From: an uncultured Treponema sp.
GTDB taxonomy: Bacteria > Spirochaetota > Spirochaetia > Treponematales > Treponemataceae
Direction: 5' to 3'
Assembly (NCBI GenBank): GCA_905372265.1
Contig: CAJPOL010000025.1
Span: 1-20,010, forward strand
Length of the DNA: 20,010 bases
Under the pieces are notes generated by a model. The model did not search any database. It saw only the letters and a program-made list of their open reading frames with translations, and had not been told where the DNA came from. A program made the position numbers and the translations under genes. This document shows positions 13,742-20,010 of this stretch, in pieces; position 1 is the first letter of the stretch; every line of letters begins with the position of its first letter.

Positions 13742-15829
13742 ATGAGTAATGATATTTCAAAAATGAGAAATATCGGTATAAGTGCGCACATTGACTCAGG
13801 AAAAACAACACTTTCAGAGCGCATTTTATTTTATTGCGATCGTATTCATACCATTCATGAAGTACGCGGAAAAGACGGCGTCGGAGCCGTGATGGATAAT
13901 ATGGAGTTGGAACGCGAACGCGGTATCACCATTCAATCGGCGTCAACACAGGTACAATGGAAGGATCATACCATTAACGTTATCGATACACCCGGACACG
14001 TTGACTTCACTATTGAAGTTGAACGGTCGTTGCGGGTATTGGATGGAGCTATTTTAGTACTGTGTTCCGTCGGCGGTGTCCAATCGCAATCCATTACGGT
14101 TGACCGCCAGCTTAAACGGTACCATGTACCGCGTATTGCCTTTATCAATAAATGCGACCGTACGGGCGCGAATCCTTTAAAGGTACGGATGCAATTGCGC
14201 GAAAAGCTCGGACTGAATGCATACATGATGCAGCTTCCGATCGGCTTGGAAGATAAACTTGAAGGCGTTGTCGATCTGGTAACGATGAAAGCGATCTATT
14301 TTGAAGGCGATAGCGGTACGGAAATCCGTATTGCGGAAATCCCCGCGCATCTTACCGATGAAGCACAAAAATACCGCGAAGAAATGCTTGATGCCGCTTC
14401 TATGTTCTCGGATGAGCTTGCGGAAGCATATTTGGAAGGCGCCGAGACTGAAGAGATGATCCGCGACGCAGTACGGAAAGGTACTCTTGCAGAGCAATTC
14501 GTACCGGTGTTCCTCGGATCGGCCTATAAGAATAGAGGTATTCAGCCCCTTTTGGATGCGGTTACATATTATTTACCGAATCCGGCCGAAGTTACCAATA
14601 AGGCGCTCAATTTGGATAAAAATGAAGAGCCGGTAGTGCTTGGAACCGACCCCGATGCACCGGTTGTTTCACTCGGCTTTAAACTGGAAGACGGGAAATA
14701 CGGTCAGCTGACATACGTGCGTATTTATCAGGGCACACTGAAAAAGGGCGGAGAGCTCTATAATACCCGCTCACGGAAAAAGTTTAAGGTAGGACGTCTT
14801 GTCCGCATGAATTCAGCCGAAATGGAAGACATTTCCGAAGGCGGGCCGGGCGATATTGTAGCCCTCTTCGGTATTGATTGCGCCTCCGGTGATACGTTCT
14901 GCGGAGGTGATTTGAACTATGCGATGAGCTCAATGTTCGTACCCGATCCCGTTATTTCGCTGTCCGTTACACCGAAAGATAAGAAGTCCGCCGACCAAAT
15001 GGCAAAGGCGCTGAACCGCTTTACGAAAGAAGACCCGACGTTCCGTTCTTTCGTCGATCCTGAATCCAACGAGACCATTATTCAGGGAATGGGCGAACTG
15101 CATCTGGACGTATACATTACGCGCATGAAACGCGAATATAACTGCGATGTTGATACCGGAATGCCTCAGGTCGCTTACCGTGAAGCAATTAGCCAGCGTG
15201 CCGAATTTAACTATACGCATAAGAAGCAAACAGGCGGATCCGGTCAATTCGGCAGGGTCGCCGGTTTTATTGAACCGTGCAGCGAGCAGGACTACGAATT
15301 TGTCGATCAGATAAAGGGAGGCGCTATTCCTTCGGAATTTATCCCTTCGTGCGATAAAGGCTTTAAAACGGCAGTCAAAAAGGGAACGCTTATCGGATTC
15401 CCGATTGTCGGTGTGCGCGTTACCATTAATGACGGTCAAACGCATCCGGTCGACTCTTCAGATATGGCATTCCAAGCGGCAGCTATCGGCGCTTTCCGTG
15501 AGGCATATAAAAAAGCAAGCCCAATCGTTCTGGAGCCGATTATGAAGGTCTCTATTGAAGGGCCGCAGGAGTTTCAGGGAAATATTTTCGGTCTTATTAA
15601 CCAACGGCGCGGTATCATATTGTCTTCTACAGAGGATGAACAGTTTACGCGGGTAGATGCTGAGGTGCCTTTGAGCGAAATGTTCGGTTTTTCAACAATT
15701 CTCCGCTCATCGACGCAAGGTAAGGCAGAGTACTCAATGGAATTTGCAAAATACGGCAAAGCTCCGCAGGGTATTACGGACACATTGATTAAAGACTACG
15801 AAGAAAAACGCAAAGCGGAGCAGAAATAG
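13742..15829 (+). CDS. fusA: Elongation factor G, mitochondrial-EFG1-like
   Basis: A complete 695-residue translational GTPase that moves tRNA and mRNA through the ribosome after peptide transfer. G motifs: G1 AHIDSGKTT (15-23), G2 T63 in RGITI, G3 DTPGH (82-86), G4 NKCD (136-139), and GSA for G5. Later domains are present (for example GMGELHLDVYITRMKREYN, and GYKP-type C-terminal segments to FGFSTILRSSTQGKAEYSME). The sequence is closer to mitochondrial EFG1 than to E. coli EF-G: AHIDSGKTT, GKDGVGAVMD, MELERERGITIQSA, and the short gap between switch I and G2 are shared. Spirochaetes are known to have two EF-Gs, one for translocation (spdEFG1) and one for recycling (spdEFG2); this looks like the translocation form, by resemblance to mtEFG1. 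The ATPase at 15840 is in the same transcript. Confidence 0.93.
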   Translation: MSNDISKMRNIGISAHIDSGKTTLSERILFYCDRIHTIHEVRGKDGVGAVMDNMELERERGITIQSASTQVQWKDHTINVIDTPGHVDFTIEVERSLRVLDGAILVLCSVGGVQSQSITVDRQLKRYHVPRIAFINKCDRTGANPLKVRMQLREKLGLNAYMMQLPIGLEDKLEGVVDLVTMKAIYFEGDSGTEIRIAEIPAHLTDEAQKYREEMLDAASMFSDELAEAYLEGAETEEMIRDAVRKGTLAEQFVPVFLGSAYKNRGIQPLLDAVTYYLPNPAEVTNKALNLDKNEEPVVLGTDPDAPVVSLGFKLEDGKYGQLTYVRIYQGTLKKGGELYNTRSRKKFKVGRLVRMNSAEMEDISEGGPGDIVALFGIDCASGDTFCGGDLNYAMSSMFVPDPVISLSVTPKDKKSADQMAKALNRFTKEDPTFRSFVDPESNETIIQGMGELHLDVYITRMKREYNCDVDTGMPQVAYREAISQRAEFNYTHKKQTGGSGQFGRVAGFIEPCSEQDYEFVDQIKGGAIPSEFIPSCDKGFKTAVKKGTLIGFPIVGVRVTINDGQTHPVDSSDMAFQAAAIGAFREAYKKASPIVLEPIMKVSIEGPQEFQGNIFGLINQRRGIILSSTEDEQFTRVDAEVPLSEMFGFSTILRSSTQGKAEYSMEFAKYGKAPQGITDTLIKDYEEKRKAEQK

Positions 15830-15839
15830 GAGGCGGATA

Positions 15840-16523
15840 ATGGTTAAAGAGGATCTAATAGAACGCAGCGCTGTTCGGAATTTTGAAAAAGCGCTCAACG
15901 GGGCGTTACAGCCGGGTGAAGTCGGTATCGTTACCGCAAAGAAGGGGGTCGGTAAAACCTCTATGCTGGTTCAGTTGGGACTTGACCAGCTTTTACAGGG
16001 AAGGCCGATTGTACACATCTCTTTCAGTCAGCATACCGATTACGCTATTACATGGTATAATAATATGTTTGATGAAACCGCCGATAAAAAACATCTCGAA
16101 AAAGCCTCAGAGTTAAAAGCGGAGATTATTGCACGGCGTATTGTACTTAATTTTAATCAGGATATTGTACGGACAACACAGATTATTAAAACCGTTAAAG
16201 CCCTGTTTGACGGCGGTTCAAAACCGTCCGCCCTTATGATTGACGACTTTGATTTTTCAAAAGCGGTTCCCGAAGCCGTTCAGCAAATGAAAGCATTTGC
16301 AAAAGAAATGGGGCTGTTTATTTGGTATACCGCTGCTGCCGATGTGCGGCAGAAAGTTATTTCCGACAGCCTGAAACCGTACGCTGCTGATGTGGATGTT
16401 ATTCTCTATCTTGAACCGTCAACCGATTCTATTAAAATCCACGGCTTAAAGGTGCGCGATAAGGCGGATTTTGATACCGGCTGTAAGCTTGATCTTAAAA
16501 CCATGCTCTTAGCCGAAAAATAA
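15840..16523 (+). CDS. RecA/DnaB-like P-loop ATPase of unknown function
   Basis: A 227-residue soluble protein with a RecA-fold core. The Walker A motif AKKGVGKTS is at 33-41, after a short helical lead (NFEKALNGALQPGEVGIVT) typical of DnaB/KaiC-type domains. Walker B is ALMIDDFDF (131-138). A sensor-like segment FIWYTAAADVRQK follows near 160-172, then an edge strand VDVILYLEP. There is no DNA-binding zinc finger or added domain, so it is a single minimal ATPase. AGGAGG (15828-15833) overlaps the fusA stop codon and lies six bases before the ATG, so translation follows fusA directly in one operon that ends at the terminator 16571-16604. I do not recognise the family. Placement suggests a role near translation or a general housekeeping ATPase, but this is inference. 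Confidence 0.8.
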   Translation: MVKEDLIERSAVRNFEKALNGALQPGEVGIVTAKKGVGKTSMLVQLGLDQLLQGRPIVHISFSQHTDYAITWYNNMFDETADKKHLEKASELKAEIIARRIVLNFNQDIVRTTQIIKTVKALFDGGSKPSALMIDDFDFSKAVPEAVQQMKAFAKEMGLFIWYTAAADVRQKVISDSLKPYAADVDVILYLEPSTDSIKIHGLKVRDKADFDTGCKLDLKTMLLAEK

Positions 16524-16570
16524 TCTGATTTTCGCCGATCAGTGATGTAATCCCTGATTCGCTATCAAAA

Positions 16571-16604
16571 GCCTCGTTCATTCGGTTGAGCGAGGCTTTT
16601 TTTT
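16571..16604. terminator. Bidirectional intrinsic terminator
   Basis: GCCTCGTTC (16571-16579) pairs with GAGCGAGGC (16588-16596), with one G-U pair, and eight T residues follow on the plus strand (16597-16604). Four A residues before the stem (16567-16570) give a T-run on the minus strand, so it can end both the fusA-ATPase transcript and the HEAT-gene transcript. Confidence 0.85.
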
Positions 16605-16645
16605 GAGGAACATCTTTGATACAGGATATTGTTGATTAAAAAATC

Positions 16646-18004
16646 CTATTCCAGAAGCTGTTTCGCCCGGCGGCGGAGGGTTCCTTGTGCATCATCCTGA
16701 GCAATTGATTCCACTAATGACCGGGCATCTCCATAGCGGTTTGTTTTGAACATATCGAGGCCTATTGATTTGGTCAATGTATCCTTACTTGCCAAAAATG
16801 CTTTGCAGATTTCCGCTGTAGCGCTGTTTTCATGCTTTGCAATTTCTTTTCCCATCTCGTAACGCAGCCGTTTGTACCGGTCATCCGTTACCGTGCGGAT
16901 AACAACCGTATTTAAATCACCGGCAACGAGGGAGATATTATGCTCAAAGGCAGCGCTGAGTATTTTGATGCGGAGTACGGCGCTTTTTTTCTCATCGCGG
17001 AATGTTTCCGAAAGCCATGCGTTTCCTTCACTCGCATTGAGCACTGCAAGTGTTTCTACTGCAGCAAGTTTAACCGCTTCAACAGGATCATGCTGTGCGC
17101 GGTATAACACGTACGGAACGGCGTCCTGCTGCTTAGTTTTCCGTACGGTTTGCATTGCTTCAAGCCGGACTTTGTAATACGGATCCTTAAACCCTTGCAA
17201 TAAGAGCTGCCGTGTCTCTGCCGTATTAAAAGCAGCAGCGCCTTTTATTGCCGCTGTCCGTAAAAGCGGTTCGGAACTTTCAAAAAATTCAGCCAATAAA
17301 GCTGCAAGATCGGGCGTTTCCATCTGTGCAAGTCCTGAAACAGCACTGGCGCGGACATAGGCATTTTCATTCTCATCACGCGCCCGTTCAAGTAAAAACT
17401 CGCGTGTGTTATCGCTATGCAGTTTTTCAAGCGCAGCGGCAATTGCTTGTTTTACAATTAATTCCTGCTTAGGGTCATCCGAGCTGAAAGTTTCAAAAAA
17501 ATCGGCTAAAAAAGCGGCGTCCTCTGCATTGCCGGTAATACCTAAAACAGCAGCAGCCTCCGCCCCGTATTCCTCTGTCTCGTCGGTTATCATTTTTTGC
17601 AGCACGCCGCTTATTTCGGCTGCTCTCGGCGGCTTAACCGCTGCAAGGTAGGCAAGCGCGGCTTTAATGAGAGTACGGCGGTTATCCTGATAGCTTTCGA
17701 GGATTGCCGTTGCTGCTGACACCAGCTGCTGATTTTCATATTTTTGATAAAGCCCGAAAATCCCTTCGCGGACAGCAGGGCTTTTTGTTTCTTCAAAAAG
17801 GCTGATAAAATTGTCTTGCAGCGTTTCAAAGTCTTGTTTGTCAACAGTTCCCGTAAGCGTTAGAATATCAGACTCAAGTCCGTATTGCAGAGTCTGGCGC
17901 GCTTTTTCAATATCGCTCAGGTCTTTATCATCCGTATCCGTTGCTGCTGCGGCATAGGCCAGTACTGCTGCGGCTGTCAATATAATAAGGATAGTTTTTT
18001 TCAT
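16646..18004 (-). CDS. Exported HEAT-repeat protein
   Basis: I do not recognise a named family. The 452-residue product has a signal peptide (MKKTILIILTAAAVLAYAAA) and then, from about residue 55 to the end, a run of paired helices with the HEAT/PBS-lyase pattern: repeated Ala/Leu-rich helices such as AAAVLGITGNAEDAAFLADF, YVRASAVSGLAQ, LLRTAAIKGAAAF and AVKLAAVETLAVLN. This gives a solenoid for protein binding, probably in the periplasm. I use the ATG at 18004; a GTG codon lies directly before it at 18007 and both follow GAGGAGG, so the first residue is uncertain. It starts 18 bases after the lipoprotein gene and shares the operon with metNI. What it binds is unknown; a link to the lipoprotein or to the importer is only inferred from position. 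Confidence 0.78.
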   Translation of the reverse strand: MKKTILIILTAAAVLAYAAAATDTDDKDLSDIEKARQTLQYGLESDILTLTGTVDKQDFETLQDNFISLFEETKSPAVREGIFGLYQKYENQQLVSAATAILESYQDNRRTLIKAALAYLAAVKPPRAAEISGVLQKMITDETEEYGAEAAAVLGITGNAEDAAFLADFFETFSSDDPKQELIVKQAIAAALEKLHSDNTREFLLERARDENENAYVRASAVSGLAQMETPDLAALLAEFFESSEPLLRTAAIKGAAAFNTAETRQLLLQGFKDPYYKVRLEAMQTVRKTKQQDAVPYVLYRAQHDPVEAVKLAAVETLAVLNASEGNAWLSETFRDEKKSAVLRIKILSAAFEHNISLVAGDLNTVVIRTVTDDRYKRLRYEMGKEIAKHENSATAEICKAFLASKDTLTKSIGLDMFKTNRYGDARSLVESIAQDDAQGTLRRRAKQLLE

Positions 18005-18022
18005 CACAATCTGCTCCTCCTC

Positions 18023-18526
18023 TTAGTATCGGAATATCAGCGTTTTACTTTCATTCGGCTGGAGGAGAAATTGTTGTTTACCGCAGGTGAATACTAATTC
18101 ATCGGTATCTTTATTGGTTATCATTACCCTAACCCGCATGTTCCGCGGCACCGGCATTGAAAATACTTCTCCCTCAGCGAGATATTCATTTACGGCAGCG
18201 AACGGTTGATATGCATCGGCGGATTCTGAGTGATGTCCGGATCCGGATGATTTGTCCCTGAGTCTGATTTTTGATGTGTAATCCTCTTCCGACGGCGACG
18301 GACGTATTGCCTGCCGGTTCTCTTTTTTCCCGCCTATCCAGTCCATCAACCACCACGGATCATCTTCGTCTTCGCGCGGCTGTTCCGTCGGGACAACCGT
18401 AACGGCAATATCCGCTCCGCCTTTCAAAATACGGATCGGAAAACTACAGTATTTTGGCCGATAGGTCGTGCAGGAGGAACACAGCATGAGTACGGCCATC
18501 AGGATAATGCAAGCCGGTTTTCTCAT
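18023..18526 (-). CDS. Putative lipoprotein of unknown function
   Basis: I do not recognise the family. The start at 18526 (MRKPACIIL) lies four bases after the metI stop, so the message is co-transcribed; an earlier in-frame codon at 18556 would overlap metI and add ten residues. Nearby upstream GGCGG is a weak ribosome site. A short signal ends in LMLCSSC, with the lipid-modified Cys expected at residue 19, an acceptable spirochaete lipobox. The 149-residue mature protein has an acidic/Trp-rich patch (EDDPWWLMDWIGG), a disordered Ser/Lys-rich middle and a C-terminal part rich in beta strands (RVRVMITNKDTDELVFTCG, then QQFLLQPNESKTLIFRY). It is between metI and the HEAT-repeat gene. Surface or periplasmic location unclear. 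Confidence 0.7.
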   Translation of the reverse strand: MRKPACIILMAVLMLCSSCTTYRPKYCSFPIRILKGGADIAVTVVPTEQPREDEDDPWWLMDWIGGKKENRQAIRPSPSEEDYTSKIRLRDKSSGSGHHSESADAYQPFAAVNEYLAEGEVFSMPVPRNMRVRVMITNKDTDELVFTCGKQQFLLQPNESKTLIFRY

Positions 18527-18530
18527 TTTA

Positions 18531-19193
18531 TTACCGCCGTTTTGCCAGCGCTGCACTTATCCGGGTACCGATCAGCTGAATGACTTCAACCATCACCAAA
18601 ATCACAATAACTGCAGCAAGCATAATATCGCTGCGGAAACGCTGATAGCCGTACCGTATCGCCAAATCTCCAAGACCGCCTCCTCCGATTGCTCCCGCCA
18701 TTGCAGAATAGCCGATAAGGTTTATGATTGTCAGCGTAATACCTGCAACAAGCGGAGGCAGCGCTTCCGGTATCAGCACCTTGAAAATAATCTCAGGCGT
18801 TGAAGAGCCCATTGCAACAGCAGCCTGAATAACGCCTTTATCAACTTCGAGCAATGCGCTTTCAATAATCCGTGCGACAAAAGGAGCCGCTGCAATGGAA
18901 AGCGGTACGACTGTCGCTGCGGTGCCGATACTGGTTCCAATGAGTATGCGCGATAAGGGAAAGAGCAGTATCATTAATATGATGAACGGAAATGACCGCA
19001 GTGCATTTACCAGTCTGCCGATCAGCTGATGCAAAACCGGTTTCGGCATCAGATTTCCTTCCGCCGTGATGCACAGCAAAACCCCGAGCGGCGCTCCGAG
19101 CAGTAAGGAAAAGCAGGTTGATAAAAAGACCATTATCAGAGTCTGAGCCGTTGCTGTCCCGACGAGCTGCAATAAAACCGCTGATGAGCTCAT
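18531..19193 (-). CDS. metI: D-methionine ABC transporter permease MetI
   Basis: An inner-membrane permease of the MetNIQ importer for methionine. The 220-residue length matches E. coli MetI (217). Five membrane helices are evident: around TLIMVFLSTCFSLLLG, FPFIILMILLFP, TVVPLSIAAAPFVARI, GITLTIINLIGYSAMAG and MLAAVIVILVMVEVIQ. The EAA loop that contacts the ATPase is AAVAMGSSTPEIIFKVLIPE. The start overlaps the metN stop in an ATGA arrangement (19190-19193), so the two are translationally coupled. The expected substrate-binding lipoprotein MetQ is not in the window; it may lie beyond the right edge or elsewhere. Confidence 0.92.
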   Translation of the reverse strand: MSSSAVLLQLVGTATAQTLIMVFLSTCFSLLLGAPLGVLLCITAEGNLMPKPVLHQLIGRLVNALRSFPFIILMILLFPLSRILIGTSIGTAATVVPLSIAAAPFVARIIESALLEVDKGVIQAAVAMGSSTPEIIFKVLIPEALPPLVAGITLTIINLIGYSAMAGAIGGGGLGDLAIRYGYQRFRSDIMLAAVIVILVMVEVIQLIGTRISAALAKRR

Positions 19194-20010
19194 ATACGTG
19201 TTTCCTCCACTTTGATGCCGTTCCGGTTTAAGTACGCAAAGGCTTTTTCACGATTTTCAGGCGACCCTTTAATGTCAACAAATAATGTCCCTACGACTGT
19301 TTCGCCGACTTTTTGCGTTCCGCCTGCGCAAATATTGATGTCAAGGGCGTAATCGCGGGAAATTCTGCTCAATACCGGTTCACTCGTCAGTGCGCCTGAA
19401 AATCTGAGTGTATAAGCTCCGCCGTTTTCAGACCAGCGGATAAGATGAGTATCTTCGGGGTTGAGAGGATTGATATGCATCAGAAAATCCTTCGTAACTT
19501 CAGAACGGGGGGCGGAAAACAGCTCCCGCACGGTTCCCGTTTCGGCAATAGTTCCATTGTCAATCACCGCAACCAGTTCGCAGCAATCGCGTACAACCTC
19601 CATTTGATGGGTAATCATCACAACGCTCAAGTGCATTTCCCGCTGCAGCGTTTTGAGCAGGTCAAGAATAGAACGGGTCGTTTGCGGGTCGAGTGCACTG
19701 GTTGCCTCATCGCAGAAGAGAATATCGGGGGATACGGTTAAGGCGCGTGCAATCGCTACCCGCTGTTTTTGTCCGCCCGACAGCGTACTGATCCGCGCTC
19801 CGCCCCGTCCTTCAAGCCCTACGAGGGCAAGCATTTCTTCAACTTTATCGGCAATGCGCTGCTTCGGCATACCGGCAATTTCCAGCGGATAGGCAATGTT
19901 TCCAGCTGCCGTGCGGGAGGAAAATAAATTGAAGTTTTGGAAAATCATTCCGATTTTTTTACGCTGCGCTCTCAGCGCTTTACCGGTAAGCGTATCGACC
20001 CGCACATCTC
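19190..20010 (-). CDS. metN: D-methionine ABC transporter ATP-binding protein MetN (partial)
   Basis: Only the C-terminal 273 or so codons are present; the frame runs off the right edge, and the Walker A part (roughly the first 60-70 residues) is missing from the window. Visible: Q-loop GMIFQNFNLF, signature LSGGQKQRVAIARAL, Walker B ILFCDEATSALD, H-loop VVMITHQMEVV. After these comes a NIL (ACT-like) domain of about 90 residues (from PLNPEDTHLIRW to the end), the methionine-sensing regulatory domain that marks MetN rather than other importer ATPases. The product powers methionine uptake with MetI. Start and promoter lie outside the window. Confidence 0.92.
   Translation of the reverse strand, partial: DVRVDTLTGKALRAQRKKIGMIFQNFNLFSSRTAAGNIAYPLEIAGMPKQRIADKVEEMLALVGLEGRGGARISTLSGGQKQRVAIARALTVSPDILFCDEATSALDPQTTRSILDLLKTLQREMHLSVVMITHQMEVVRDCCELVAVIDNGTIAETGTVRELFSAPRSEVTKDFLMHINPLNPEDTHLIRWSENGGAYTLRFSGALTSEPVLSRISRDYALDINICAGGTQKVGETVVGTLFVDIKGSPENREKAFAYLNRNGIKVEETRI

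Noticed and set aside
14930..15445. Minus-strand 171-codon frame inside the EF-G gene
   Set aside because: Antisense to a fully conserved EF-G frame; a by-product of codon usage.

Overview
The window looks like chromosomal DNA of a host-associated spirochaete of the genus Treponema. The evidence is an elongation factor G of the spirochaete/mitochondrial EFG1 type, a Cache-type chemotaxis receptor, periplasmic and lipoprotein products with loose spirochaete-style lipoboxes, signal-peptide-bearing outer-membrane barrels, and a processive-type diglyceride glycosyltransferase. Base composition is moderate (mid-40s % G+C by eye). The genus is an inference from protein character; I cannot fix the species (an oral relative of T. 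vincentii/T. medium is a guess). No phage, transposase, CRISPR array, rRNA or tRNA is visible. It is mostly a core-genome stretch.

Layout. 1-339 is non-coding and rich in palindromes, including two copies of a dispersed repeat; a third, related copy sits near 9111-9162. 340-762 is a stand-alone small exported protein with its own promoter and terminator. 847-1839 is a DHH/DHHA1 phosphoesterase (NrnA type). On the minus strand, a divergent sigma-factor-like protein (2474-3379) is translationally coupled to the house-cleaning NTP pyrophosphatase RdgB (1887-2477). After a 526-base gene-poor gap comes a tight plus-strand run: chemotaxis receptor (3906-5996), MazG (6006-6890), MiaA (6900-7805). 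A zinc-type ABC substrate-binding protein with a His-rich loop (8034-9011) follows, with its own promoter, a leader hairpin and a terminator.

From 13574 down to 9217 the minus strand carries a likely envelope operon: an MGDG-synthase-like glycosyltransferase, then a Wzi-like outer-membrane barrel, then a second porin-like barrel. Divergent from it is an EF-G gene (13742-15829) followed by a small RecA-like ATPase of unknown role (15840-16523) and a bidirectional terminator. The right end is a minus-strand operon: metN (running off the window edge), metI, a lipoprotein, and an exported HEAT-repeat protein.

Most attractive for follow-up: the sigma-like protein coupled to rdgB, the glycosyltransferase/Wzi-like/porin unit (possibly leaderless), the znuA leader hairpin, the EF-G-linked ATPase, and the palindromic repeat family. 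None of these is proven to be a new system from sequence alone.
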